Shown here one piece after another: positions 36,291 to 45,284 of a stretch of 64,000 bases of DNA. The notes beneath the pieces are model-generated. The model saw only the letters and a list, made by a program, of their open reading frames with translations. It was not told the origin of the DNA and ran no database searches. How positions within the stretch are numbered: position 1 is the first letter of the stretch; each line of letters opens with the position of its first letter. Position numbers and translations under genes: made by a program. Origin of the DNA: G963676095 sp963676095 (lineage in GTDB: Bacteria > Bacteroidota > Bacteroidia > Bacteroidales > Prolixibacteraceae); NCBI GenBank assembly GCA_963676095.1, contig OY781040.1, positions 1,178,001-1,242,000 on the forward strand. Reading direction: 5' to 3'.

Positions 36291-37088
36291 TTAGTTCTTT
36301 TTAAAATAAGCTTCAGGGGAATCCTTCTCCCCGTCTTTAAGGTCTCCGACCGGATAAAACGGGAACATATTCTCTTCCATCCACTTATTGGATTGTACAG
36401 GAGTCAGTCTCCATCCTGAATTACAGGTTGAAACAACCTCGACAAATGAAGTTCCTTTCTTGTCCATAACATTCTGAAAAGCTTTTGTAATCGCCTTCTT
36501 ACATTTTCTTACAGCTGCAGGAGTGTGAACCGACTGCCGGGTAACATACGAAGTTCCTGGTAGTTGGGCTATAAGCTCGGTAATCTTCAACGGGTAACCA
36601 TTCAGGTCGACATTCCTGCCATTAGGGGTAGTAGAGGTAACCTGCCCCAGCAGGGTAGTCGGGGCCATTTGACCTCCGGTCATTCCGTATATGGCATTAT
36701 TGATAAAAATGACCACGAAATTTTCTCCCCGGTTACAGGCGTGCATAATTTCGGATGCACCGATCGAAGCAAGGTCTCCATCTCCCTGATAAGTGAAAAC
36801 TACCTTACCGGGGTTCACCCTCACAATGCCTGTTGCAAGGGCGGGAGCCCGTCCATGTGCAGCTTCCTGCCAGTCGATATCGATATAATTGTAGGCAAAA
36901 ACACCACACCCTACAGGAGAAACGCCAATAGTCTTTTCCTGAATATCCAGATCCCCGATTACTTCTGCCAGGAGTTTATGAATAACTCCATGCCCGCACC
37001 CCGGACAATAATGCATGGTATTATCGAGCAATAATTCAGGTTTCTGATAAACCAGGTTTTCAGGTTTAATAATATCTTTCACTTCCAT
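36291..37088 (-). CDS. 2-oxoacid:ferredoxin oxidoreductase, TPP-binding beta subunit
   Basis: 265 residues with HYCPGCGHGVIHKLLAE (cluster/TPP-domain opening), the TPP/Mg motif GDGDLASIGASEIMHA with downstream NNAIYGMTGGQMAPTT, and HGRAPALATGI. This subunit binds thiamine diphosphate and holds the catalytic centre with alpha. It starts 2 bp after the alpha stop. Motif spacing is of the 2-oxoglutarate/branched-chain (Kor/Vor) type; the substrate among 2-oxoglutarate, branched-chain or aryl oxoacids is not fixed by sequence. Confidence 0.94.
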   Translation of the reverse strand: MEVKDIIKPENLVYQKPELLLDNTMHYCPGCGHGVIHKLLAEVIGDLDIQEKTIGVSPVGCGVFAYNYIDIDWQEAAHGRAPALATGIVRVNPGKVVFTYQGDGDLASIGASEIMHACNRGENFVVIFINNAIYGMTGGQMAPTTLLGQVTSTTPNGRNVDLNGYPLKITELIAQLPGTSYVTRQSVHTPAAVRKCKKAITKAFQNVMDKKGTSFVEVVSTCNSGWRLTPVQSNKWMEENMFPFYPVGDLKDGEKDSPEAYFKKN

Positions 37089-37090
37089 AC

Positions 37091-38185
37091 TTAACCTCCG
37101 ATCAGTTTTCGTTCCAACGCAACAACGACTTCATCCGGAGAAGGGATAATCCCCCCCATTCTTCCGTAGTATTCAACGGGCAATGTTATCCCGGCTTCAA
37201 ATGCAGCCAGCTTCACATCTTCGATCATCTGACCGGCATTCATTTCAACCGTCATAAAACCCTTCACTTTTGCAGCCAGTTCTGCGACAGGCTTCCTCGG
37301 GAAAGGATACAAGGTTACCGGACGGAGCAGTCCTACCTTTAGCCCTTTAGCCCTGGCCAGCTCTACCGATTTCTGACAGATACGTGCTGATGAGCCAAAA
37401 GCAACAAGAACATATTCGGCATCCTCGCACTGAAAAGTTTCAAACCGGACTTCCTCTTCTTCCATTTTCCTGTACTTTGCCTGAAAACGAATATTATTTT
37501 CTTCCATTCTCTCGGAATTGAGTTCCAGAGAAGTGATAATATTTCGCTGGCGCCCGGTTTTCTTACCAATGGAAGCCCAGGAACCATATTTTTCCTCAAT
37601 TTCCTTCTCTGTTAATCTTGGATGAAAGTCTCCCAACTCGACTTTTTCCATCATCTGACCGATAGCACCATCAGTCAGGATCATGGCCGGGTTACGATAC
37701 TTAAATGCCAGTTTAAAAGCCAGGTCGACAAAATCGTTCATTTCCTGAACCGACGACGGAGCCAGAACAATCAGGTGATAATCGCCATGTCCTCCGCCTT
37801 TTGTCGACTGAAAATAATCGGCCTGTGAGGGTTGTATCGTACCCAGGCCCGGCCCCCCGCGCTGTACATTCACGATCAGGCAGGGCAACTCGGCACCTGC
37901 TATGTATGAAATACCTTCAGCCATCAGGCTAATACCCGGGCTTGAAGAAGAAGTCATTACTTTTTTACCGGTCCCGGCAGCCCCGTACAACATATTAATG
38001 GAAGCGACTTCGCTCTCGGCTTGCAGCACCACCATACCTGTTTCGTTCCAGGGTTCACGGCCCATAAGGGTTTCCATCACCTCAGACTGAGGAGTAATGG
38101 GGTATCCGAAATAGCCGTCGCACCCGCAGCGGATAGCTGCTTCGGCTATAACCTCGTTCCCCTTCATTAATCTCAATTCTCCCAT
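37091..38185 (-). CDS. 2-oxoacid:ferredoxin oxidoreductase, alpha subunit (VorB/KorA-like)
   Basis: 364 residues. N-terminal pyrimidine-binding domain with GNEVIAEAAIRCGCDGYFGY and PITPQSEVMETL, then SSSPGISLMAEGISYIAGAE and the C-terminal transketolase-like domain with VEMNAGQMIEDVKLA, close to subunits annotated as 3-methyl-2-oxobutanoate dehydrogenase VorB. Preceded by the ferredoxin subunit gene 28 bp upstream. Substrate preference is uncertain; the neighbouring phenylacetate-CoA ligase and aminotransferase allow aryl or branched-chain oxoacids. Confidence 0.93.
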   Translation of the reverse strand: MGELRLMKGNEVIAEAAIRCGCDGYFGYPITPQSEVMETLMGREPWNETGMVVLQAESEVASINMLYGAAGTGKKVMTSSSSPGISLMAEGISYIAGAELPCLIVNVQRGGPGLGTIQPSQADYFQSTKGGGHGDYHLIVLAPSSVQEMNDFVDLAFKLAFKYRNPAMILTDGAIGQMMEKVELGDFHPRLTEKEIEEKYGSWASIGKKTGRQRNIITSLELNSERMEENNIRFQAKYRKMEEEEVRFETFQCEDAEYVLVAFGSSARICQKSVELARAKGLKVGLLRPVTLYPFPRKPVAELAAKVKGFMTVEMNAGQMIEDVKLAAFEAGITLPVEYYGRMGGIIPSPDEVVVALERKLIGG

Positions 38186-38213
38186 TTATCTTTGATTTGA
38201 TGTTTACAAGAAA

Positions 38214-38438
38214 TTACAATTTAACGCGGTAAACCGTAATACAAGCATCCGGGCAAACAACGGCACAGTTTGAACAACCAATACATGCATCCGGATTTTC
38301 CATGAATGAATAATGATATCCGCGGGTGTTCACCTGTTTATTCTGACCCAGGACGTGTTGAGGACAAGCTTCGACGCAAAGGCCGCACCCCTTGCATTCT
38401 TCCATGTCAACTTCTACTGCTCCTATAACTTTTGCCAT
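38214..38438 (-). CDS. 2x[4Fe-4S] ferredoxin subunit of 2-oxoacid oxidoreductase
   Basis: 74 residues with two complete CxxCxxCxxxCP motifs: CKGCGLCVEACPQ and CIGCSNCAVVCPD. First gene of the four-gene oxidoreductase operon; it carries electrons from the thiamine centre to soluble ferredoxin. Length and spacing are normal for the delta subunit. Confidence 0.92.
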   Translation of the reverse strand: MAKVIGAVEVDMEECKGCGLCVEACPQHVLGQNKQVNTRGYHYSFMENPDACIGCSNCAVVCPDACITVYRVKL

Positions 38439-38597
38439 GGTCTTTTATTTAAAATATTTCAAAAATCACTTATTCAGAAGGTAGCCGGACCCGCCCGGCG
38501 CTTTCCAGGAAATGTCCGTCGGGAAACCTCCCAGATTTTAATCACCACACAAAGCTATCCCAAACATAAAAAAATGACAGCAACAAATGTTGCGAAA

Positions 38598-39164
38598 TCA
38601 TAGATTGTTCAGGATGCGGGTGAATATGTTCCGGTGAATTCCAAGGTAAGAAGCCACATGCTGCCGCTGAACCCGGGAAACGATCCCGCTGTGTTCCTGT
38701 ACAAACTTCTCCACACGCTGTGATGCGGAAAGCGACTGAAGGTCATGTACCCTCCTTAACGCCTGGACATAACTTTCCTCTGCCATAATTCTCGCCATTC
38801 GCTCAAGTTTTGGATTTTCATCGAGCAACTCCTCGTATTCCCCCCGATCAATACAAATTAATGAAGAATCTTCATAGGCACGGATACATTCCCTTGACTT
38901 GTTACCGGTTATAAAAGTCTCGTGACTACTAACAATACTGTTCTCAGGCGAATAGAAAAAACGGGAAATCCATTCCTGCCCATTTTCACTGATATAAGTA
39001 GCGTACATCAATCCGTCAAGCAGAAGTCCCAGGCGACGGTTCTGCTCTCCGTAACCGACGAAAACTTCTCCTTTTTTCAAAAATACAGGAGGTCTCCTTG
39101 TAAAAAATTCTTTCAGCTGTGCCAGTGTCTGTTTATATCCTGAAATAAGGCTGTCTTCTGTCAT
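38598..39164 (-). CDS. Crp/Fnr-family transcriptional regulator
   Basis: 188 residues: an N-terminal cyclic-nucleotide-binding-type fold (FLKKGEVFVGYGEQNRRLGL, DGLMYATYISENGQEW, SSHETFITGN) and a C-terminal winged helix (VQRQHVASYLGIHRNIFTRI). No cysteine cluster is present for an Fnr iron-sulphur centre, and the Arg-Ser pair of cAMP binding is not evident, so the ligand is unknown. It sits between the aminotransferase (13 bp) and the oxidoreductase operon (159 bp) on the same strand and may control either. Confidence 0.88.
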   Translation of the reverse strand: MTEDSLISGYKQTLAQLKEFFTRRPPVFLKKGEVFVGYGEQNRRLGLLLDGLMYATYISENGQEWISRFFYSPENSIVSSHETFITGNKSRECIRAYEDSSLICIDRGEYEELLDENPKLERMARIMAEESYVQALRRVHDLQSLSASQRVEKFVQEHSGIVSRVQRQHVASYLGIHRNIFTRILNNL

Positions 39165-39177
39165 TTTATTTTATATC

Positions 39178-40503
39178 CTAAACAGAAAAATCTGCATTAA
39201 ATTGTTTAAGGCGTTTCTCAAGGTCACGAAACTGGTTCCTGTTTACGTGAGAAACGCATACTCTTAATCCCTCCCTCTCACTACCGGTATTTTTCAATGT
39301 GATCGCACTGATCCCGTAATAAAGTAACCGGAACAGTAACTCTCCGCCTGTCATACCCGGATAGCAGACAGTAAAATAGAAACCATCCGCAATAGGTTCG
39401 TCTCCATCCTTACTGTAAACAATCCGGAAACCGTTCTCCAGGAACAACCGCTTCATAATGACAGCCTTCCCGCCATATTCCTTCACTTCCTCCACAAAGT
39501 TAAAAGCCCCGTCGTTGGCAGCCTTAAACATTGCAGCCAACGCATATTGACTGGAATGACTTGTCCCCGAAGAAATTGCATAAAGTATTTTAAAAATAAT
39601 GGTTGCGCCGAAACTACTGCCCGAAAAACGTTTTTTCAGATTTTCATATTCCCTGTCGAAAAGGGAATCAGAGATAACCATAACACCAATACGCTGCCCG
39701 GCGTACGAAAATATTTTTGATCCTGAAATAAACAGGACATAGTTATCAGTATAATGAGCGACAGAAGGCTGGTACGGTGGTTTCCCCGGAGAATAAAGAT
39801 CTTTACGAAAATCCATGGCGAAATAGGCCAGGTCTTCCATAATAATCACATCATACTTTTGCGAAAGCTCTCCGATTATCTGCAGTTCTTCTTCTGTAAG
39901 GCAAATCCAGCTGGGGTTATTCGGGTTCGAATAGATAATTGAGTTGATATTCCCTTTGCAAAGGTAGCTTTCGAGCTTTTCCCGAAGTTTCTCTCCCCGG
40001 AAATCAAACACATCAAAGCTCTCGAATTTGCATCCCATTACCTGCATCTGCTGTTTCTGTACAGGAAAACCCGGATCGATAAACAAGACAGTATCCTTTT
40101 TCACATCAACATGACACGCTGCAAGCAATGCGGCATAAGTTCCCTCCATCGATCCCACTGTCGGGATACATCCCGCCGGAGAGACATCCACATTCATGAA
40201 AAGCTTTACAAACCTGGAGGCCTCGCTCTTCAATGACTTTTCACCATCAATGAGCGGATAAACAGAAGCAACCCCCGACTTCAATGCTTCTACTTCTGCG
40301 GCAACACCTATTGCTGCAGGGGGAAGCCCGGGAACTCCCATTTCCATCCGGACGAACTTTTCGGAACCTTCTTCTTCAATCAGGTTTACAAGCGCTACAA
40401 TCTCCCGAATGGAGGCACTACCAATGTCATTGATATGAAGACGTTTCAGGCTCCTCGTGACTAATTCCTGATTTACTGGCGTATTTATTTGTGAGATTTC
40501 CAT
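39178..40503 (-). CDS. PLP-dependent aminotransferase, class I/II
   Basis: 441 residues, fold-type I. The PLP lysine is K263 in LFISGSKIFSYAGQRIG. YSNPNNPSW (residues 191-199) supplies the Asn that contacts the cofactor ring, and DLAYFAMDFR the Asp/Tyr pair. Substrate specificity is not deducible. Its place between prephenate dehydratase/flavodoxin and an oxoacid oxidoreductase suggests phenylpyruvate or another 2-oxoacid as amino acceptor, completing phenylalanine synthesis. Confidence 0.9.
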   Translation of the reverse strand: MEISQINTPVNQELVTRSLKRLHINDIGSASIREIVALVNLIEEEGSEKFVRMEMGVPGLPPAAIGVAAEVEALKSGVASVYPLIDGEKSLKSEASRFVKLFMNVDVSPAGCIPTVGSMEGTYAALLAACHVDVKKDTVLFIDPGFPVQKQQMQVMGCKFESFDVFDFRGEKLREKLESYLCKGNINSIIYSNPNNPSWICLTEEELQIIGELSQKYDVIIMEDLAYFAMDFRKDLYSPGKPPYQPSVAHYTDNYVLFISGSKIFSYAGQRIGVMVISDSLFDREYENLKKRFSGSSFGATIIFKILYAISSGTSHSSQYALAAMFKAANDGAFNFVEEVKEYGGKAVIMKRLFLENGFRIVYSKDGDEPIADGFYFTVCYPGMTGGELLFRLLYYGISAITLKNTGSEREGLRVCVSHVNRNQFRDLEKRLKQFNADFSV

Positions 40504-40605
40504 TTCCTATAATGAATTAGATTAAGATTTCGAGCAAACATGATTACAGTTTAAGAATCTATTATCGCAATCGTCGGTTCTTTCAAAATCAGAGCCGGCT
40601 CACGG

Positions 40606-41136
40606 CTAAAAGCCAAAATCCGGGCTTATTGCATCAATCCAGTCCGATACCCGCCGAGAGGTCAGTTCCGGCTCAAAATCTTCATCGAGCGGAAGCCCGA
40701 TAAATTTACCGTCAACAACAGCCTCTGAATCACCAAACTCATATCCTTCCGTGCCTGTCTGTCCCACAATTCTTACACCAGGGCTATTCTTCTTAATCTC
40801 ACCGGCCAGTTGTCCCATCGCATCCACGAAGTGGGAGGGATAGGTAACATGATCTCCCAAACCAAATATGGCAATAATTTTTCCCTCAAACGAAGCTTTA
40901 GCAATCTCCGGGAAAAACCCGCTCCAATCTGTATTCGAAAAATCCTGGTTCCACGTCTCCCTGCCGACGGTCGAAATCCCGAAGATAATTTTCTTGTACT
41001 TCTCCAGGTCTCCAGCCCGGGCATCGGCGACCGCTATCAGATCAATATTTCCCGTACCGGCCAGTTCTTCAATTTTTTTAGCCACCCTGTGTACCGCCCC
41101 GTTTTCAGGACCAAAAAACAAGCCTGTTTTACTCAT
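40606..41136 (-). CDS. Flavodoxin
   Basis: 176-residue FMN electron carrier. Recognised by the long-chain flavodoxin layout: IFGISTVGRETWNQDFSNTDW (first flavin loop with Trp), IFGLGDHVTYPSHFVDAMG (second loop) and C-terminal DEDFEPELTSRRVSDWI. The phosphate loop is unusual: GPENGAVHRVA instead of the common T/S-x-T-G-x-T. It can substitute for ferredoxin under iron limitation and could serve the neighbouring ferredoxin-dependent oxidoreductase. It lies 11 bp from pheA in the same operon. Confidence 0.9.
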   Translation of the reverse strand: MSKTGLFFGPENGAVHRVAKKIEELAGTGNIDLIAVADARAGDLEKYKKIIFGISTVGRETWNQDFSNTDWSGFFPEIAKASFEGKIIAIFGLGDHVTYPSHFVDAMGQLAGEIKKNSPGVRIVGQTGTEGYEFGDSEAVVDGKFIGLPLDEDFEPELTSRRVSDWIDAISPDFGF

Positions 41137-41147
41137 AAAAATAGGTT

Positions 41148-41984
41148 TTATTGGTTATCATTAAGCTCTCCCCTGACGTATTCCCCTAATATAGATAAAC
41201 TGGAAACATTCTTCAGGATCAGGTGGATTGCCCGTTCATAATTCTCTTCCGAATCATACTCGACATCAACGTGCATTGTGTATTCGTTGGGTTTTCCAAT
41301 AATAGGAACCGATTGAATTTTATTCAGATTAATCTCGTTTTCGGCAAAAATATTAAGCGCGCTTGCCAGGGCCCCATAGTAGTGCCCGACTTCAAAACAC
41401 AAAGATGCTTTATTGTGTTTCTCACTTTGAGTGGCATGTTTCGAAAGGATCCAGAAACGGGTATAATTCTTTTTATTGGTTTCAATTCCCGAATCGATCA
41501 CCTGCAGGTTGTACATCTGAGCAGTACGTAGATTACCAATGGCAGCTGCATCTTTTAGATTACCCTCTGTCAATAATTTTCCCGAAGCAGCAGTATCCTG
41601 GTTCTCAATAATTTTTACATCAGGAAAATAGCTTTCCAGATACTCGGCGCACTGACGTATTGCAATTGGGTGGGAATATATCGTACGGATGTCTTCCTTT
41701 TTACCTTCCGGGACCATCATTAAATTCATCTGAATATGAATATATATTTCTCCAATCACCCGGAGATGATAGTCACGGATCAATGAATAATTCTGAAGGA
41801 TGCTCCCTGCAATTGAATTTTCGATCGCCATCACGGCGATATCCACCTTATCGGTGTCGATCAGGTTACAAACGCTTCGAAAAGATTTACATTCCACAAC
41901 CTCTATCTCTTCGTCACCAAAATACTTTTGGGCAGCATCCTCATGAAAAGAACCTGCAATCCCCTGAATAGCTATTTTCTTCAT
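41148..41984 (-). CDS. pheA: Prephenate dehydratase
   Basis: Converts prephenate to phenylpyruvate in phenylalanine synthesis. 278 residues; ATG 41984 gives MKKIAIQGIAGSFHEDAAQ, the normal opening, and the longer frame to 42086 is discarded. AVMAIENSIAGSI and the catalytic-region TRFWILSK are present. The C-terminal ACT domain (ASLCFEVGHYYGALASALNI, INLNKIQSVPI) is the phenylalanine feedback site. No chorismate mutase domain is fused. The gene lies in a run with flavodoxin, aminotransferase, ACT protein and phenylacetate-CoA ligase. Confidence 0.95.
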   Translation of the reverse strand: MKKIAIQGIAGSFHEDAAQKYFGDEEIEVVECKSFRSVCNLIDTDKVDIAVMAIENSIAGSILQNYSLIRDYHLRVIGEIYIHIQMNLMMVPEGKKEDIRTIYSHPIAIRQCAEYLESYFPDVKIIENQDTAASGKLLTEGNLKDAAAIGNLRTAQMYNLQVIDSGIETNKKNYTRFWILSKHATQSEKHNKASLCFEVGHYYGALASALNIFAENEINLNKIQSVPIIGKPNEYTMHVDVEYDSEENYERAIHLILKNVSSLSILGEYVRGELNDNQ

Positions 41985-42155
41985 TTTATCTCTTTTTAAA
42001 CCCCCACCGGGATCACCGGCCCCAAGATACATAAAAATCGGCCCCTTTATTTTCCGGTAAAAGAAACAATGTCCGAAAATTAACAAAAAATGATCTTTTT
42101 GAAATTTTTTCGGATGGATTTTATTCTGGTTCCAGGGTAAGTAAAATCTTTTTTC

Positions 42156-42584
42156 TCAAAACCTGTATAAATCGCTTGCCTTCACCAGCTCCATTTTATG
42201 GTTTTGAAGGACATCGATACATCTTTCTATATCGTCCGGTTTCAGGACAACATTCGCCGATTTTTTATCCATAGAGAAAGCATAAAGGTATTCGATAAAT
42301 ACCTTTTCAGCGGAAAGAATATCCAATGCCCGCGACAGGGAACCAGGCTGATTTGGACAATGCAGGCAAACCACTTCCGTAAGCCTGACTGCAAAACCGC
42401 CGGACTTGAGTATTTCCAGCGACCTGTCCGGATCTGAAACGATTAGACGAAGAATTCCAAACTCGGAGGTATCAGCCACACTGAAGGCAGATATGTTTAT
42501 ACCTGCTTCCCCAAGTAGACGCGTAACTTCGTTTAACCGTCCTGTCTTATTTTCAAGGAATACGGATAATTGTTTGATAATCAT
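42156..42584 (-). CDS. Tandem-ACT-domain amino-acid-binding protein
   Basis: 142 residues made of two ACT domains (about 1-66 and 70-140): IIKQLSVFLENKTGRLNEVT with ISAFSVADTSEFGILRLIV, then LHCPNQPGSLSRALDIL with IEYLYAFSMD. ATG 42584 has an aggaga ribosome-binding site and the longer frame is rejected. It follows the phenylacetate-CoA ligase by 13 bp, a pairing seen widely. It probably senses an amino acid (aromatic or branched) and regulates the ligase or the pathway; the mechanism is unknown. Confidence 0.9.
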   Translation of the reverse strand: MIIKQLSVFLENKTGRLNEVTRLLGEAGINISAFSVADTSEFGILRLIVSDPDRSLEILKSGGFAVRLTEVVCLHCPNQPGSLSRALDILSAEKVFIEYLYAFSMDKKSANVVLKPDDIERCIDVLQNHKMELVKASDLYRF

Positions 42585-42597
42585 AACTGATATTCTC

Positions 42598-43896
42598 CTA
42601 TAATTTACGGTTGTCGATGACTCGTTTTGCTTTTCCTGCTGTCCGTTCGATGGTTTTTGGTTCAACAAGCTTTACATTGACCGAAATTCCAAGGGTACTC
42701 TGTAGGTTTCCCGTGATTTTCTTTCTCAATGCCTCCAGTTTCTTCACCTCATCCGAAAAAAACTGCTCCTGTACTTCCACCATCAGGTTCAATGTATCCA
42801 GGTTTCCATCTCTTTCTACGATAAGCAGGTAATGAGGTTCCGTTTCGCTCATCTCAAGCAGAACGCTTTCAATTTGAGACGGAAATACATTTACCCCCCT
42901 GATAATCAGCATATCGTCGCTCCTTCCCTTGCATTTTTCCATCCGTACAAGCGTACGGCCACATTTGCAAGGCTCGTGGATTAATCGTGTCAGGTCGCGG
43001 GTGCGGTACCGGATCAACGGAATTCCTTCCTTGGTTATCGTGGTAAAAACCAGCTCGCCCACTTCTCCCTCGGGTACGGGCATCAACGTTTCCGGATCGA
43101 TAATTTCAGGAATAAAATGATCTTCATGAATGTGCATTCCGGCCTGGTACTCGCATTCACAGGAAACTCCGGGCCCCATCACTTCACTTAATCCATAAAT
43201 ATCGATCGCCTTGATCCCAAGTTTTGACTCTATTTCCCTTCGCATATTTTCGGTCCAGGGTTCTGCCCCGAAAATTCCAACCCTTAGTTTCAGTTTTTCC
43301 TTTTTAACTCCTGTTTCTTCCATTACTTCAGCCAGGTGTAATGAATAGGAAGGGGTGCAGGCAATAACGGTTGAGCCAAAATCTTCCATCAACCGCAGCT
43401 GTTTCTGGGTATTTCCGCCTGAAATAGGTATAACCGAAGCACCAAGGTTCTCACATCCGTAATGCATCCCGAGCCCTCCGGTAAAAAGCCCGTAGCCATA
43501 TGCAACCTGGACCACATCGTTCTGGTGTACTCCGGCCATGCATAATCCCCGGGTAACCATCTCTGCCCATAGGTTAAGATCTTTCCTGGTATAGCCTACA
43601 ACCGTTGGTTTCCCGGTTGTACCGGAGGATGCATGGATCCGGACAATCTCGCTCATTGGAACAGAGAACATGCCAAAAGGATAATTATCCCGTAAATCCT
43701 GCTTAACGGTAAAAGGAAGTTTTACCAGATCATCGACCGACCTGATATCAGAAGGCGTTAATCCTATCTCCTGCATTTTTTTCCGGTATCCAGGTACATG
43801 GTGATATACACGTTGAACTGTCTCTTTCAGTCTTTCCGATTGCACAGCCCAAATCTCTTCCCGGCTGGCACACTCCATTTTTTCATTCCAAATCAT
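42598..43896 (-). CDS. Phenylacetate--CoA ligase
   Basis: 432-residue AMP-forming ligase activating phenylacetate (or indoleacetate and similar arylacetates) to the CoA thioester. Motifs: the phosphate loop HASSGTTGKPTVVGYTRKDL, YGLSEVMGPGVSCECE, YRTRDLTRL and the hinge/C-terminal RGVNVFPSQIESVL. A PaaK-type opening (WNEKMECASREEIWAVQSER) is present. There is no aerobic phenylacetate degradation cluster around it. With oxoacid:ferredoxin oxidoreductase and an aminotransferase nearby it could serve reductive salvage of phenylacetate to phenylalanine, or the reverse fermentation. Confidence 0.94.
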   Translation of the reverse strand: MIWNEKMECASREEIWAVQSERLKETVQRVYHHVPGYRKKMQEIGLTPSDIRSVDDLVKLPFTVKQDLRDNYPFGMFSVPMSEIVRIHASSGTTGKPTVVGYTRKDLNLWAEMVTRGLCMAGVHQNDVVQVAYGYGLFTGGLGMHYGCENLGASVIPISGGNTQKQLRLMEDFGSTVIACTPSYSLHLAEVMEETGVKKEKLKLRVGIFGAEPWTENMRREIESKLGIKAIDIYGLSEVMGPGVSCECEYQAGMHIHEDHFIPEIIDPETLMPVPEGEVGELVFTTITKEGIPLIRYRTRDLTRLIHEPCKCGRTLVRMEKCKGRSDDMLIIRGVNVFPSQIESVLLEMSETEPHYLLIVERDGNLDTLNLMVEVQEQFFSDEVKKLEALRKKITGNLQSTLGISVNVKLVEPKTIERTAGKAKRVIDNRKL

Positions 43897-44268
43897 GAGA
43901 ATAACATTTTATAGCTAACTAATGTGAATGATAAAAAAATGGCGGCTAAACCGGGCCCTCAAAAACAGTCTCGTTCAGGTAAACCGGAATTTAGTTAGCG
44001 TCATTTTAGTTCATCGGACTTCAAAATTACAAGAATTTGGGTCCGGATCAACTGACAACAGGAAACCAATTATTTACAAAAAAACTTTTGAAAATAAAAT
44101 CTATTATCCAAAACCGCAAAACAACAAGCATTTGTAATAAAATCAGGAGCACAAATACGAATTTGAAAATATTATAATTTGGAATGAATTTAAAGATATA
44201 CCTTTCCCTTCCCGGCACGTTAACGCTCTCCCGCCGCACCTGGCTTAAAACAAATTATTCCCTGCAAA
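43897..44268. other. Gap between paaK-type ligase and methyltransferase
   Basis: 372 bp. Promoter region for the minus-strand amino-acid operon. A 69-codon frame at 43928-44137 (+) is basic, low-complexity and unlike any family; judged non-coding. No RNA gene or repeat recognised. Confidence 0.6.
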
Positions 44269-45006
44269 TTATTTCAAAGCAGAAACAATTAACGGCAGAT
44301 GATTTCCAGTAAAAGTGTTCCTATCAAAACCGGCATAAAAACAGACATCAGTAAAACCAGCTAACAATAACATCTTTTCAACTTCGGCCTTACGCACGGG
44401 CGTCAATAAAACGGCATTAGAAAAATACTGGTTGTCCGATTTCACCAATAACTCCGTTTCAAATTTGATTTTTCCCCCTCCTGCCCCTGGCAGGACATAA
44501 TTCCGTACAAACCTGACCTGATCGTTCTCGATAAGCGAAAGCTCCGTAACCTTGTTCTGAAAAATGTAATCGTAATTTAAAGTCTGTACCAGTAATTTTC
44601 CACCGGGCTTTAAAACGGAAAAGCACCGTTTTAAAAACTTTTTGATCTCGTCTTGCGAATTTAAATGGGCAAGCGTATTTCCGAAACAAATTATACCATC
44701 CAGGTAATCTGAAGGAAAGACATCCTGGATACAGAGCATATTCATCTTTTTGAAAGTCAGTGATACAGATGAATATTTCTCCCTCGCCAGGCGAATCATT
44801 TCCCCGTTCAGATCAATACCTATTCCTAAAGCCCCCTTCTCAGCCAGTTCATTCGCAAGTTTTCCCGTAGAACATCCAGCATCTAAAAAATAAAAATTAT
44901 CCAACTGTCCGAATTCTAAAGCGCAAAAATCAACTTGTTTCCCATTAAGCGGAAATATCAAATCAAAATAATCGGCAATTGAATCATAAAAACAATCCTT
45001 CTCCAT
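44269..45006 (-). CDS. Class I SAM-dependent methyltransferase
   Basis: 245 residues. Motif I YFLDAGCSTGKLANELAEKG binds SAM, followed by GIGIDLNGEM (acidic loop), DYLDGIICFGNTLAHL and LKPGGKLLVQTL. ATG 45006 has an agaggg ribosome-binding site, while the upstream ATG 45039 has none. The substrate (small molecule, probably) is unknown. It stands alone between two longer gaps. Confidence 0.88.
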   Translation of the reverse strand: MEKDCFYDSIADYFDLIFPLNGKQVDFCALEFGQLDNFYFLDAGCSTGKLANELAEKGALGIGIDLNGEMIRLAREKYSSVSLTFKKMNMLCIQDVFPSDYLDGIICFGNTLAHLNSQDEIKKFLKRCFSVLKPGGKLLVQTLNYDYIFQNKVTELSLIENDQVRFVRNYVLPGAGGGKIKFETELLVKSDNQYFSNAVLLTPVRKAEVEKMLLLAGFTDVCFYAGFDRNTFTGNHLPLIVSALK

Positions 45007-45232
45007 ATTCCCTCTATCTCCATTCTCCTTATATTCCATACCGACAGAAAAACTGGTGCAAAGTTCATAAAATTATTTTTCACAAATACTATAGTTTTGT
45101 GGTTACTATCTATTTTTTAATATGTTATTAATGCAAACTTCTGACCTCTCCGGTAAAAAATTGCTGCAGATTGCTTATTTTTCTTACCGGTTAAGAATAT
45201 TCATCATCAAAAGATTGAGGAATAATTAGGAA

Positions 45233-45262
45233 ATAAAAATTCCTGTCCGGCCGGGCAGGAAA
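45233..45262 (-). terminator. Intrinsic terminator after the phosphatase gene
   Basis: On the minus strand TTCCTGCCC pairs with GGACAGGAA (one G-U) around GGCC, followed by tttttattt; 23-50 bp past the stop codon at 45285. Confidence 0.85.
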
Positions 45263-45284
45263 AATGGGAAAACCGATCTTGCAA

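Noticed and set aside
43928..44137. 69-codon frame between the ligase and methyltransferase genes
   Set aside because: Basic, low-complexity sequence in a promoter region; no similarity noticed.
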